DNA from: Strigomonas culicis
Lineage: Eukaryota; Euglenozoa; Kinetoplastea; Trypanosomatida; Trypanosomatidae
Reading direction: 5' to 3'
DNA length: 39,256 nucleotides
NCBI GenBank assembly: GCA_000482145.1
Contig: AUXH01000117.1
Span: 1-39,256, forward strand
Part shown: one piece after another, positions 19,607 through 29,574 of the stretch
Layout of the letters: every line of letters begins with the position of its first letter
Numbering within the stretch: position 1 is the first letter of the stretch
The notes under the pieces: generated by a model
What the model was told of the DNA's origin: nothing
The model's database searches: none
The model's input: only the letters and a program-made list of their open reading frames with translations
Made by a program: the position numbers and the translations under genes

Positions 19607-22078
19607 TTAACATGTTACTTTTTTATTAGAGTTTTGGTTCAATTCATCTTCTTGACACACCAGTCTCACCGTCCGCGATGGGCGAAGGGCCGAGGCGCAT
19701 CGCTCTCCCCTCCGCCCATTGGCTGCTTCACTCCCATCCGGTGTGGGCCCCTGTGCACCGTTCGTGTGGGGCGGCACCTCGAGGGCACTCTCTTCGACGC
19801 TCTTGCGGCTCCCGTTCTCGAGTGCCACGTTCTTCTTCCACTTCGCCAACTGCGCCTTTGCATCACGGTGCAGCGGCGGCGCCGGCGGTGCGTCGTCGGG
19901 CTCCTTGCGCGCCTTATCGCTCCCAGTGGATCCCGTGGAGCCGAATTTGGAGATGAGCAGACCGCTCCCATCGGTGGCGACTGCATCCGTGCCTGACGCG
20001 GCCTTCGCACCATCCGTCGCTGATAGGCTCTGTGTGACGGACGCGGACGCGCTAATCATGTCGGACACCCCATTCGAGCTGCTCGCACCGCTCTCCAAAC
20101 TGGCGCTGTTCATGTCTTTCTGGTGGTGTACGTCCTTGAGAGCGGCCTGCGGTGCGTGGGTCGGCGTACTCGTGTTCTTTTTCACGTCCTTCACGTTCCG
20201 CAGTAACCGCTGCTCCCCCTCCTTCACCCCATTCGAACCATTGGCCGCCATATCTGCGGCATTGACCTGCTTGTCGGCGACGTTCTGTTGCGCCAGCTCC
20301 GCCCACGGGAGCGGTGGCGGGTCGCCGTGGAAGGTGGCCGACGGAGAGCGCGTGCTGTCACTCTCCCTTCCAGGGGATATGAGGTTAGTCACTCCATCTC
20401 GTGCGGCCTCCACCTTCCCTGCTGTGGCCTGTAGCGGGGCGGCGTCCTTCATGACGGCGGCGCTCCGGCCGGGCGCCGATGGACTCGTGTGGTCAGCGGA
20501 CGCGGCCGTCTGCGCCGTGTCGCTGCCAGCCTCCCTCTGTGGGGGTGGGGCGGTGCGCACGGCAGCGCCTGCTGCCGATGCGTCTGCAGTGGAGTCCGTC
20601 GTGTAGTCGGCGGTGTCCGGTTGGGGAGAGGTCTCCACCACCTTGAGACTGCTGACCGTACCGTCGCCATCCTCGGAGAGGAAAGCGGCGACGCAGAGCT
20701 TCGGGCCTGTGGCGGCTCGTCTGGAACTATTCCTGCTCCGCTGCCCGCTCCTGTGGCTGGCGGGCAGCTCTGTGGACGGCTCGCTCGTGGTGCTGCCCTG
20801 CGGTTCCAGCACCTCCACCAGCGGGGCGGGAGAACCCTGCGCAGGGACGGCCCGCGCTGGGGCGCGTGTGCGGTTGAGCCCTTTGAGCGGTGACTCGACT
20901 GCTGCCTTTCCGGCGCTTGGCACGTTCACCACGACGGGTGCGGTGGTTCGTGCACTCACAGGGCTCTGCATGGAAGTCTTGTTGTCCGTACCAGATGGTA
21001 CTATATACTTCTTGGCTGGGCGTTGTATCGTCAACGGGTACATGCAAATCTCCCTCGGCGGATCGACGCCGATGGAAGCGCTGCTGCCATTCGAGCTGAA
21101 GTGATTCATACTACCGTAATAATCAATACAGCTCACACTGTTGCTGGACCGCATGTCGCTAAATGATTTGTCCTTATCGATAGGGCTGCCGTCGCTATCC
21201 AAGTCTGAACCGCACTGGCTCTCAAAATAATTAAAAGCACCATCATTGGGGTCAGGGGGGTCTGAGAAGGTACCGGAAAACAATTCGTTAGCTGTTTCCG
21301 CACCGTCCAAATCTGATGGTGCATACGGGTTGGCAGAGGCAGCGTTATTGGTACTGTCTGGGTTGCCTGAACTGCTTTTTCGAATAAGCAGCAGGGTCAT
21401 CTGCTTGTCTGCCTTTTTCGAGAGGCCTTTCATATGCTGAAGTAGGGACTTCTCACTTCTCGTATCGTCGAGAAGATCACTGCAACTCTGCGCACTCCCC
21501 CGTGGATCACTCGCGACTTTTCGCGTGTTGTTGATGGTGGAGCTGCTGACCGCTTTGGCACCAGCGGGAATGCGGTTGTCCTTGTAGCTCGCGTTGAACT
21601 GAGAGGCCGACACCGTCTTTGTTACGTCTTTCTGACGTCGCTCAAGGACGTCCCGGTTGCTCTGCTCATCCCTCCGTCGGTTGCCGCTAGCTTCTGTTCG
21701 CTGGCGATGGTTCGGGGCCATACCATCGGCCGCTCTCTTGTTGGCGTCCGTGTTGTTCCGGGGGATCCTTCCTTCTGTTCTGCGCGTATCGTCAAGTCTG
21801 CCGTCACGGTAAACGGGAAAACTCTGACTATGTGCCGTGTTCATGTACAGGTCATTGCCCTGCTGTTTGTTACGACGCTCTTCGTGAGCCTGCCGCCGCA
21901 GCTCTCTCTCCCTTTCCCCGTCACTGCTGCCGCTGCGGCCGTCACTACGGTCTAGACGCACACTTTTACTGTCATGGCGAGCGCTCTGAGAGCCCGTGCC
22001 AGCGGTGGGCCTCGCCTCAGCGATCTGTGTTGTGTATCCACGTCGAGGATCGTTGAGAGTCAGCCTGTTCATATTCAA
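19607..22078 (-). CDS. Gene J: AP-module family protein
   Basis: An 823-residue hydrophilic protein of unknown function starting MNMNRLTLNDPRRG. The N-terminal 80 residues are basic and acidic in patches and similar to those of K (RSDGRSGSS...RRQAHEERR). The first helix MKGLSKKADKQMTLLL lies at about 212-234 and has aspartate where the helix serine is expected. An acidic DLDSDGSPIDKD region with a YYGSM motif follows. The second helix has decayed (LLRNVKDVKKNTSTPTH). GLLISKFG precedes the AP module at 728-754, which has LHRDAKAQ where the rest have LQRDAKAQ. The tail is SRTVRLVCQEDE. No membrane segment is present. Neighbours I and K are close paralogues. Confidence 0.88.
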   Translation of the reverse strand: MNMNRLTLNDPRRGYTTQIAEARPTAGTGSQSARHDSKSVRLDRSDGRSGSSDGERERELRRQAHEERRNKQQGNDLYMNTAHSQSFPVYRDGRLDDTRRTEGRIPRNNTDANKRAADGMAPNHRQRTEASGNRRRDEQSNRDVLERRQKDVTKTVSASQFNASYKDNRIPAGAKAVSSSTINNTRKVASDPRGSAQSCSDLLDDTRSEKSLLQHMKGLSKKADKQMTLLLIRKSSSGNPDSTNNAASANPYAPSDLDGAETANELFSGTFSDPPDPNDGAFNYFESQCGSDLDSDGSPIDKDKSFSDMRSSNSVSCIDYYGSMNHFSSNGSSASIGVDPPREICMYPLTIQRPAKKYIVPSGTDNKTSMQSPVSARTTAPVVVNVPSAGKAAVESPLKGLNRTRAPARAVPAQGSPAPLVEVLEPQGSTTSEPSTELPASHRSGQRSRNSSRRAATGPKLCVAAFLSEDGDGTVSSLKVVETSPQPDTADYTTDSTADASAAGAAVRTAPPPQREAGSDTAQTAASADHTSPSAPGRSAAVMKDAAPLQATAGKVEAARDGVTNLISPGRESDSTRSPSATFHGDPPPLPWAELAQQNVADKQVNAADMAANGSNGVKEGEQRLLRNVKDVKKNTSTPTHAPQAALKDVHHQKDMNSASLESGASSSNGVSDMISASASVTQSLSATDGAKAASGTDAVATDGSGLLISKFGSTGSTGSDKARKEPDDAPPAPPLHRDAKAQLAKWKKNVALENGSRKSVEESALEVPPHTNGAQGPTPDGSEAANGRRGERCASALRPSRTVRLVCQEDELNQNSNKKVTC

Positions 22079-22870
22079 GGTTTTCTACTAATGACAATGT
22101 AAGAAAAAAAAAAAGAAAACAAATGAGACCAAAATGAAGTTCGAAAAAAAAAACTAGAGATCTTATGCAATAAAAAAAAATGCTCTAAAACACTATTTTT
22201 GACTATTATGGGGTGTAAAAAAAAATGTTCCTACTGAATTGAGGAAAGAAAATAGGTAGACGGTTTTTTTTTTGTCAGCGGTTCTGTGTACCTGGCACAC
22301 AAGAGAAAAGATATCCAACAAGCATAAACAAGTTGGACGAAACATATAACAGATTGTATACATTAGTTTCACCGTTGCGAACACGGAAAAGCAAATAAAA
22401 GGAATGTGAAGCTAAACCATTTGAGAATTATGAAAGGAGAGAGAAAAGACGGTATATCTTCGTTAACTTCAACAAACAGTAGTTCAGTAATGCAAAAATG
22501 TAAAGAGAAGGGAATGACATACGCGCGTATGCTAAAAAAGAAAATAAGGGGAAAAAAACAACGAAGTTAATTAAGCATTCAGGACGGAAATTTGTAACTA
22601 CAAATGACATGAAAACAATACAAATTATGGCTTTAGTAAGCAATTTGGTAAATGTGAGAAGCAACGCACAACACACAAAGTAAAAAAAAAAATACACACT
22701 CTTTTTTTTTTTTCAAAACAATGATACAAGGGAATGTCACGGGGAAAAAAAAGGACAAAGGAAAACAAAGAGTAAATATATATATACAAATACTATACAG
22801 TTTTATATATATAATCAATGCAATGTGTTTATTGCTTGATCACAGCTATCGCACATCCGCCTGCATCCGT
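22079..22870. other. Spacer between K and J
   Basis: A+T-rich, with a possible J splice acceptor near 22154 (minus strand ...TCTAG) and TA runs near 22777 and 22804. No gene is seen. Confidence 0.6.
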
Positions 22871-25800
22871 TTACGTTGCAGTCGGTTTTGTATCTTCTTT
22901 TTCGTGCGGTTTTTCCTTCCCCTCCTCCTCATCACACATGAGTCTCACCGTCCGCGATGGGCGCAGGGTGGAGGCGCAGCGGTCGGGCTTCCGCACACTG
23001 ACTGCCTCTCCCGCATCCGCTGCGTGGCCTTGCTCATCGCCGTCGGTGGGCGCCGCCTCCTTGCGGCCCTCGCCCTCCAGCGCCACACTCTTCTTCCACT
23101 TCGCGAGCTGCGCCTTCGCGTCGCGCTGCAGCGGCGGCGCCGGCGGTGCGTCGTCCGGCTCCGTATCACTCGTAGGGCCTGTCGCGCGTTTCGTGAGCGA
23201 GGCGGTGAGGCCGATTTTTGAGATGAGCAGCCCGCCGCCGTCACTGCAGACCGTCTCGAGGCTCGGCACCGACGTCGCCTCATCTAACGCCGCGGCGGCC
23301 GCGGAGGTCTCAAGAGACTGTGCCTGGGAGACAGACGTGGAGGCGCTCATGGTCTCCAGTTCCCCCTTGGAATGTTTATTGCCGCTGTCCGTGCTGGCGT
23401 TGTTCTTGTCGCCGTGGCACTGCGGGTCCTTCCTCCCGCCCAGCAGCGAGTGGATCTGCTTACTGAAGCTCTTTTTGAGGTCCTTCATATTCCTCAGGAG
23501 CCGCTGCTCCGCCTCCTTGACGCCATCCGTGACGCTGCCCACCATTGGGTCGGCCGCAGCCTCCAGGTTCGAGAGACGCCGTCCCTGCGTCTGCACAAGT
23601 GAGAGCGGTGGCGCTTCTTCGTGGAAGGTCGTTGATGGAGAGCGTGTGCTCGGGGTGCTGTCGCTCTCCCTGTGCCGCGCGGCATCGGTGCAGTCGCCGT
23701 CCGCTGGTGCACGCGCTGCGGGCGCGGTCGTCTTGTCCTTGACGTCCGCGGGGTTGCGGTCTGTTGTCGGCTTCGCACAGTTGTGCTGTGACACGTCTGG
23801 CTTTGCAGCACTGCGAGGCTCTCCCTTTTCCCGATTGCGCATGGCAGTCGCTGGTCTCACATCCTTGGCGACCGCTGGTTTGCTGTCCGTCGCCTGTGTG
23901 GCACGTTTGTGCGATGAAGGGTCCTGTTTCGCCGTGCTACTCATCGTTTCCTCATGTTGAGGACTCGGTGTAGTTGGAGCTGTCTTGTCCTTGGCGACTC
24001 GTTGCTTGGTATCCGTCACCTCTGTAGAACGGTTGTGCTGTGACAGGTTAGGCTTTACCGTGTGGTTAGGTTCTCCCTTCTCTCGCGTAGGCACAGCGGT
24101 CGCTGCTGTCGCCTCCTTGGCAACCGCTTGTTTATTCTCAGGCGCATGGCTCACAGAAGTGTGAGGTGATATGTTTGGCTTCGCCGTGCCACTGCCCTCC
24201 CCCTTTTCGCGCATAGTCTCTAAAGTCGCTGCTGTCTTGTCACTGCCGACCACTTGTTTACTGTCAGTCGCCTGTGTGCCACAATTATGCGGTGAAGGGT
24301 CCGGCTTCACACTGTTGCCAGGCTCGCCCTTTTCATCCGTACGCACGGCAGTCGGTGCTGCATTGTCCTTAGCGATCGCGTGACTCTTGTCCGCCGCCTG
24401 CGTGGCGCGGCGGTAGGAGGGCGAGCCTGGCCTTCCAGTGCTGCCGTTCTCCTTCCGGAGAGGAGCTGCGGCAGGAGCTGTGGGTGTGGCCTTCGGAGGA
24501 GTAGAGACGGGTGCAGTGGCAGTAGAAGGGTTGTGATTTTTCGTGTCGAGGCTTGGTGCCGACTCTGTCTTCGGCGCTGTCTCCTCACTGGCGGCGTCGT
24601 CCTCTGTGTCAGCCGCCTCCCTCCAAGGGGAGGGGGTGCCCAGGTCGCGCACGATGGGCAGCCGCGCGTGCTTGCGGCGCTTACCCTCCGGCGACATGGT
24701 GGTGGGCACCTGTTTGTCTTGTGCTTCATCCTCCGTCGCTGGTGCTGCTGTTGGTACCGCTGATACTGCCGTCACGGCGTTGCTACTGGCAGGGCGGTCG
24801 ACCGTGCTGGGTGGCACGTTGCGCTTGTCGAATGGAGCGTCGATCTCGGAAGGGTACTTGTCGAAGTCATTCACAGGATCCATAAGGAACGACGCGATGC
24901 TACTGTTGAACCCAAACCCAGACATACTACCGTAATAATCCATACAGCTCCGACTGCTGTTTGAGCGCATGTCACTCCCTCTATCGTCTTGATCTGCCGC
25001 GATACTGTTGCTGTCCAGGTCCGAGCCGTACTGGCTGCAAAAGTAATTAGACGCATTCTCACTGCTGGCAGCAAGGTCGTACAATAGAAGAGAATTATAA
25101 TTGTCATCCCTATCCGTGGTGTCCGTGTTGTTCGTCTTCTCCACATTGGCATTGGCAGTATAACCTGTGTTTGTTGTGTTTCCTGTACGAGGGGCCAACA
25201 TGTTCGTCTGCCTGTCTGTCTTCTGCGAGTTGACGCTTCCACGCCGAAGGATTCGCCTCTCTCCTCCCACTTGCTCCACGACGCCGTTGGAGCCCTGCGC
25301 ACTCCCGCGCGGATCACTGGACTCCCTTCGGGTGTTACTGGCGGTAACACTCTTCGTCTCCTTTTCACCGGCGGGGGTGCGGGTGCCATTGCGGCTGGGG
25401 ATCTGCTGGGAGGCCTGCACGGTCCTCGGTGCGTCCCTCCGCGTTCGCTTGGGGCCGCCACTCTTGTTCGAGGCGCTGTAGGGGTTATCAATGATTCTGT
25501 TGTGGTTGGCTTCCCCCCGCGAGCGATACTCGTCGACCGCTTTCTTCACCATCTTCTTCTCGTGTTCCGGAATCTTCCGCTGTACCTTTTCCTCCATTTT
25601 GCCCTTGTCGTCCGGTTTGCCATCCAGGTACAGTGGATAACTATGACGATGCCCCGTGTTTGTGGACTGGTCGTTGGTGGGCTGGCTGTGACGGCGCTCG
25701 TCGTGGGCCTGCCGCGGCAGCGCGCTCTGCCTCTTCCCGTGGCTGCTGCCCTTGCGGGCGTCGCTACGGTCCGTAGGCACACTCCTACTCTCACGGCGAC

Positions 25801-25897
25801 TGCTCTCGGTGTTTCCACTCCCGATACTCTTTACCTCAGCCCACTGCTTCGGGGAGCTCTGGGGATCGTGGTTGAAGTTCGCTTCGTGCCTCTTCAT
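22871..25897 (-). CDS. Gene K: AP-module family protein with five 42-residue repeats
   Basis: The largest member. The frame is open to 25972, but the ATG at 25897 (MKRHEANFNHDPQ) aligns with J, and the extra 25 residues are hydrophobic leader translation, so I give 1008 residues. The N-terminal charged region matches J. A degenerate first helix (RRGSVNSQKTDRQ) lies at about 215-235, followed by acidic sequence with NYFCSQYGSDLDSN. Five tandem 42-residue repeats occupy 499-708, each with the pattern ATDxKxxVAKD...REKGEP...KPxxSxHN. The second helix MKDLKKSFSKQIHSLLG is at about 800-824, GLLISKIG comes next, the AP module is at 915-941, and the tail is SRTVRLMCDEEE. Function is unknown. The disordered repeats suggest a spacer or scaffold. 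Confidence 0.88.
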   Translation of the reverse strand: MKRHEANFNHDPQSSPKQWAEVKSIGSGNTESSRRESRSVPTDRSDARKGSSHGKRQSALPRQAHDERRHSQPTNDQSTNTGHRHSYPLYLDGKPDDKGKMEEKVQRKIPEHEKKMVKKAVDEYRSRGEANHNRIIDNPYSASNKSGGPKRTRRDAPRTVQASQQIPSRNGTRTPAGEKETKSVTASNTRRESSDPRGSAQGSNGVVEQVGGERRILRRGSVNSQKTDRQTNMLAPRTGNTTNTGYTANANVEKTNNTDTTDRDDNYNSLLLYDLAASSENASNYFCSQYGSDLDSNSIAADQDDRGSDMRSNSSRSCMDYYGSMSGFGFNSSIASFLMDPVNDFDKYPSEIDAPFDKRNVPPSTVDRPASSNAVTAVSAVPTAAPATEDEAQDKQVPTTMSPEGKRRKHARLPIVRDLGTPSPWREAADTEDDAASEETAPKTESAPSLDTKNHNPSTATAPVSTPPKATPTAPAAAPLRKENGSTGRPGSPSYRRATQAADKSHAIAKDNAAPTAVRTDEKGEPGNSVKPDPSPHNCGTQATDSKQVVGSDKTAATLETMREKGEGSGTAKPNISPHTSVSHAPENKQAVAKEATAATAVPTREKGEPNHTVKPNLSQHNRSTEVTDTKQRVAKDKTAPTTPSPQHEETMSSTAKQDPSSHKRATQATDSKPAVAKDVRPATAMRNREKGEPRSAAKPDVSQHNCAKPTTDRNPADVKDKTTAPAARAPADGDCTDAARHRESDSTPSTRSPSTTFHEEAPPLSLVQTQGRRLSNLEAAADPMVGSVTDGVKEAEQRLLRNMKDLKKSFSKQIHSLLGGRKDPQCHGDKNNASTDSGNKHSKGELETMSASTSVSQAQSLETSAAAAALDEATSVPSLETVCSDGGGLLISKIGLTASLTKRATGPTSDTEPDDAPPAPPLQRDAKAQLAKWKKSVALEGEGRKEAAPTDGDEQGHAADAGEAVSVRKPDRCASTLRPSRTVRLMCDEEEGKEKPHEKEDTKPTAT
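23774..24403 (-). repeat. Five tandem 126-bp coding repeats in gene K
   Basis: Exact period of 126 bp (42 codons), five full units without a frame break, with a partial sixth running to about 23700. Units share TxATDxKxxVAKD, an REKGEP block and KPxxSxHN, with many amino-acid differences, so the expansion is not very recent. Confidence 0.9.
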
Positions 25898-26660
25898 CGC
25901 GCTATGCGTTGTACGTTGTGAACAGCAAAAGAAAGGGCAATCAAAGAGAATAAGAAAAGCGAAGTTAATCAAACCCCGGAGAAAAAAAAATGAAAAAAAA
26001 ATACTGTTGCTACACTAGTGAGAAAAAAGTTAAACAAAAATTAGTTTCTTCATAGTGAAGGGAAGAGAACAGACAGTTACATAGATAATGATCCATTTAG
26101 CACTCATGTCTGTGTCCCACAAGCGAAAAGGCACGCAAAGACATAAATAAATATGAAACAAAATGTGTTTATATGTGTGTATACTCTCGTACTACAGTGA
26201 ACAACTATATAAAGGATAGTATAACCAAACAGAGTAAATCAAAGTAGTAGAAATACAAAAAAAAACAAGACAGAAAGATATTCATCTCAGAAGTTGAGTA
26301 AACTCATTCAAAAAAAAAATACAAAGGCGTGGCGACGCACAGAAAAGGGTGTTAACAAAGAAATAAACGATGAACAGCAAGGAAGGTAATATTATGTACA
26401 CAAGGAAAAGGAAATGTACAGATGGTGAAATTCAAGGCGTTTTTTGTAAAGGGAATTAAAAAAGAGTATAAATGCCCCAAAACAGTAACATAAAGGTATA
26501 CATACATACTTACATAGATATATATATATATTTATTAATACTATAAATTCAAGATGAGGAATCAAGTGCAAACAAGTAAAACAAATGTACATATGTTATA
26601 TGGGAAGCGGAAGGGCACCTACTTCCGTATCTCGCGAAGGGTGCCATCTCTACTGTGTAA
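25898..26660. other. Spacer between L and K
   Basis: A+T-rich, with a possible splice acceptor for K near 26015 (minus strand ...CTAG) and a TA run at 26517-26532. No gene is seen. Confidence 0.6.
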
Positions 26661-28865
26661 TTATTCTTTGCATTCATTTTCCTCCGTACACACATTTCGA
26701 ACACTCATCACTCGTACCGTCCGTCCCGCGCGAAAGGTGGAGGGGGACGCCTCCCGTTTGTGTGCCGGTGCCATCTCTCCCGCCTCTTGTGAGGCGTCCG
26801 ATGCCACCGCCTTGTTTGGCGGTCCCTCACGGAGCCCCTCCTCGCCGCTCTTGCGGCCCTCGCCCTCGAGTGCCACGTTCTTCTTCCACTTCGCCAACTG
26901 CGCCTTCGCGTCGCGCTGCAGCGGCGGCGCCGGCGGTGCGTCGTCCGTGGCCGAGGCGGCGGGGGGCTTCTCACTCGCCGCGTTGGCCGCGCGCTCGGCG
27001 GTCGCCGCGGCGGCGATCTTACTGATGAGCAGACCGCTGCCGACGGCGGAGGCGGGGCTGGGGCTGGCGCTCAGACCTTTCGGCGACGCGGCCAGAGAGG
27101 TAGTCGAAGTGCTCGGTTCGCTGTCCGACGGCGGCCGTGTGGAGCTCAACGGGACGGCGTCCCCCTTCTCCCCATTCGCGCCATCACCGGTACGGTGCGT
27201 TGTGGCAGTGTTATGCTCCTTCTCCTTCACGGGTGACGCCGACGAGTGCATCAGCCTTACCCCACGCTCCTTGCCGTCCGCAGCACCTGCAGCGACATGT
27301 GTCTCTCTTGTCTCTTCTCCATCCTCGGTGCCCCCGCTGCTCCTTCTGGTGGAGCTCTCTTCCCCCGCCTGCTGGTCTGCTGCGACCCCTGGCGGCAGCG
27401 GCTGTGCACGGGTAGCCGCACGCGGTGAGCCGCGCTCTACCACCAAGCCCGGCCGCACGCCATTCGTGGTAGGGGAGGGCGGCGGGGTGGTGCCCCTCTT
27501 GGCGCTGGGCGGGGTGCGTCCCTGCCCGGCCGCTGGGGCTGCTGCTGCGGTGGTTCTGAAGAGGGGTGTGTTGCTTCTGGCGGCACGCGCGGGTGTGCTG
27601 TGTGGCGACGGCACCAGTGCGGTCGATTTGGGGTTCGCGTTGTTGATGATTTCGGGTAGCAGCGGCGTCATTGTGCGCTTCGGGTCTCCGGCCCGTGCCG
27701 CCGGGCTGTCACTGCTATTACGGATATCGTCCTTTGCGCTTTGTGCGGTGGTCTGTGACGTGGGCTGTGAATTCGTATCGTTGGTGGTGTTCTGCGGAGC
27801 ACCGGTAGGCAGTAATTTGCGTCCTGCCAGTGGGTTTCGATTGGTGTTCCCTTTTGCGGGATCCGTCGGAAGAGAGGGACTGCTGTGGTTCATGCTGGGG
27901 AAGCTAGCATCCGTATAAAAATTCAAGGCGGTGGCATCGCTCTCATTACCCGTGACGTTCTGGCTCCGATAGTAATCCGTAGCGTCATCAAAGCTTCCAG
28001 GGAGGTCCGAAAAGACAGTGGAATAGTAACCCTGAGCCTTTTCGGAGCAGGAAGTGTCAGCATCTCTCTCCGCATCCCCATTACTCGTGTCGGCACCATT
28101 GCTTCTGTCAGTGCTGCTATCCGCCTCCTTTGTTTTGCTCGTCTTTGTTTTACTCTTTTTCAGAGGAAAGATCGCGTTCAACTGCTTCCCGATGCTCTTC
28201 TTGATACCCTTCATATTCTTCAGAAGCGATATCTGCTTTTTCGTGTCCTTATCCTCGCTGGTGCAAGTCTGTGCACTCGCCGGCGTGCCAGCAGGCTCCC
28301 CACTCGGGCTGTTAGGGTGCGGGCTGGCCGTCGTGTGTGGCGGGACCGACATGGGGCTTCGGTTCTTATTGGAGTCCTTCCTCGGCGCCTTCGTCGTCCA
28401 CAGCACCCCCTTGTCCGACCGCTCCGCTCCGCAGTGCTCACTGTAAGCCATATCATACTCGTCCTTTGCTTTGTCCATGTTAGGGTCCTTCTTGCGGCGG
28501 TGGTTGGCATTCGGGCCCTCCTTCCCCTTCTTGTGCTCCTCCCCTCTGTGCGCTTCCTCCGCGGCGCGGTCCTGCTGCTGCCGGGCTGTGTCGTGCCCGC
28601 CGCCGCCCGCCTCCGTCGCGCGCTCTCGCGAGAGATGGTGCTGCTCCTCCCCGGGACTTCCTGCCCGCTTCGTCGGATGGCTCCCATGCGGGGATGGGGC
28701 GCCGCTCTCATGGCTGCGACGCGGATGGCGGTTTGTGTGCGCCTGGGGGCTACCGCCACTTGTGCGTCTCGCCTCGCTGTCCGTCTCTGGCGGGTGCGGC
28801 GCGATGGGCCGTTTTGCAGCCTTGGGGCTCATGTCATGTTTTTGCACGGTCGTCGGCATTTTCAA
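26661..28865 (-). CDS. Gene L: AP-module family protein
   Basis: A 734-residue hydrophilic protein of unknown function. The N-terminal 170 residues are Arg/His/Gly/Pro/Glu-rich, then HRRKKDPNMDKAKDEYDMAY, SEHCGAERSDKGVLW and TTKAPRKDS, the best match to relic H. One clear helix (NMKGIKKSIGKQLNAIFPLKK-like, about 213-236) carries glycine instead of the usual serine. A Ser/Asp-rich stretch has SDLPGSFDDATDYYRSQ. A long Ala/Pro/Thr linker leads to GLLISKIAA and the AP module at 641-667. The tail is RTVRVMSVRNVCTEENE, a variant of the family end. A second helix is not recognisable. No membrane segment is present. Confidence 0.87.
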   Translation of the reverse strand: MKMPTTVQKHDMSPKAAKRPIAPHPPETDSEARRTSGGSPQAHTNRHPRRSHESGAPSPHGSHPTKRAGSPGEEQHHLSRERATEAGGGGHDTARQQQDRAAEEAHRGEEHKKGKEGPNANHRRKKDPNMDKAKDEYDMAYSEHCGAERSDKGVLWTTKAPRKDSNKNRSPMSVPPHTTASPHPNSPSGEPAGTPASAQTCTSEDKDTKKQISLLKNMKGIKKSIGKQLNAIFPLKKSKTKTSKTKEADSSTDRSNGADTSNGDAERDADTSCSEKAQGYYSTVFSDLPGSFDDATDYYRSQNVTGNESDATALNFYTDASFPSMNHSSPSLPTDPAKGNTNRNPLAGRKLLPTGAPQNTTNDTNSQPTSQTTAQSAKDDIRNSSDSPAARAGDPKRTMTPLLPEIINNANPKSTALVPSPHSTPARAARSNTPLFRTTAAAAPAAGQGRTPPSAKRGTTPPPSPTTNGVRPGLVVERGSPRAATRAQPLPPGVAADQQAGEESSTRRSSGGTEDGEETRETHVAAGAADGKERGVRLMHSSASPVKEKEHNTATTHRTGDGANGEKGDAVPLSSTRPPSDSEPSTSTTSLAASPKGLSASPSPASAVGSGLLISKIAAAATAERAANAASEKPPAASATDDAPPAPPLQRDAKAQLAKWKKNVALEGEGRKSGEEGLREGPPNKAVASDASQEAGEMAPAHKREASPSTFRAGRTVRVMSVRNVCTEENECKE

Positions 28866-29574
28866 GTGGAAGAGAACAGTAACAGAAAAGTACTTGAAAA
28901 TGCACTGTGACTATACTGTGGATAACAGTACAAAAAAAAAGTTTTCTACAACACAGAAGAGAGAAAGAGAAACAGAGATACACTCAATGATGTATATGCC
29001 AGCGGAAACAGTTCCTCCTGACGGTCAAACACACAGACATAGGTGAGTGTTCGTAACCATATACACATGTATTGCGACATTGATTGTATATATATATATA
29101 TATATAAAAAGAAAAATGTATGTATAAAAAGAAAATATTTAAAAAAAAAGGAAAAAAATGTTATGGAAGGGACGGGACTGAAGTGATAGTACTATAATCC
29201 ATAATTTGAAACACATATCCACAGGTAGAAAAGAAAAGAAAAAGTAATAACCAAGCGAAAACATTTTTTTAAAGAAAGGAAAAGTAAACAAAATATCAAT
29301 ACATATATGTGTATATTATATTATAGAGTGTGTACATGTTTAGTGAATAAACAAAAAGAAACTGAAAAAAAGGGAAAAAAATAGGACGCTGATTTCCCTG
29401 CAATAATTAGATATGGACAGAGAAAAAAAAAACACAAAAAAAGGAAAAAAAGGGAACATACAAAAGGAGTACAGGTATCACATGAAGGAACCATATTGCT
29501 TGGGTTGAGTATCCTTCATCGTTTGACCATCTCATGTATCTTTTGTATTCTTATTAACGTTTCCATTGATGTTT
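28866..29574. other. Spacer between M and L
   Basis: A+T-rich, with a TA run at 29087-29105 and many A-runs. No gene is seen. Confidence 0.6.

Noticed and set aside
23774..24403. Regular 126-bp repeats as a CRISPR-like or satellite array
   Set aside because: The repeats lie in an open frame, keep a 42-codon period and code related peptides; there is no repeat-spacer pattern.
26554..27918. Long plus-strand reading frame of 454 codons opposite gene L, and similar ones at 16269-17132, 19719-20606, 22818-23960 and 32046-33254
   Set aside because: All lie antisense to well-supported minus-strand genes in G+C-rich DNA, where stop codons are rare. Their translations are low-complexity mirror products of the family motifs.
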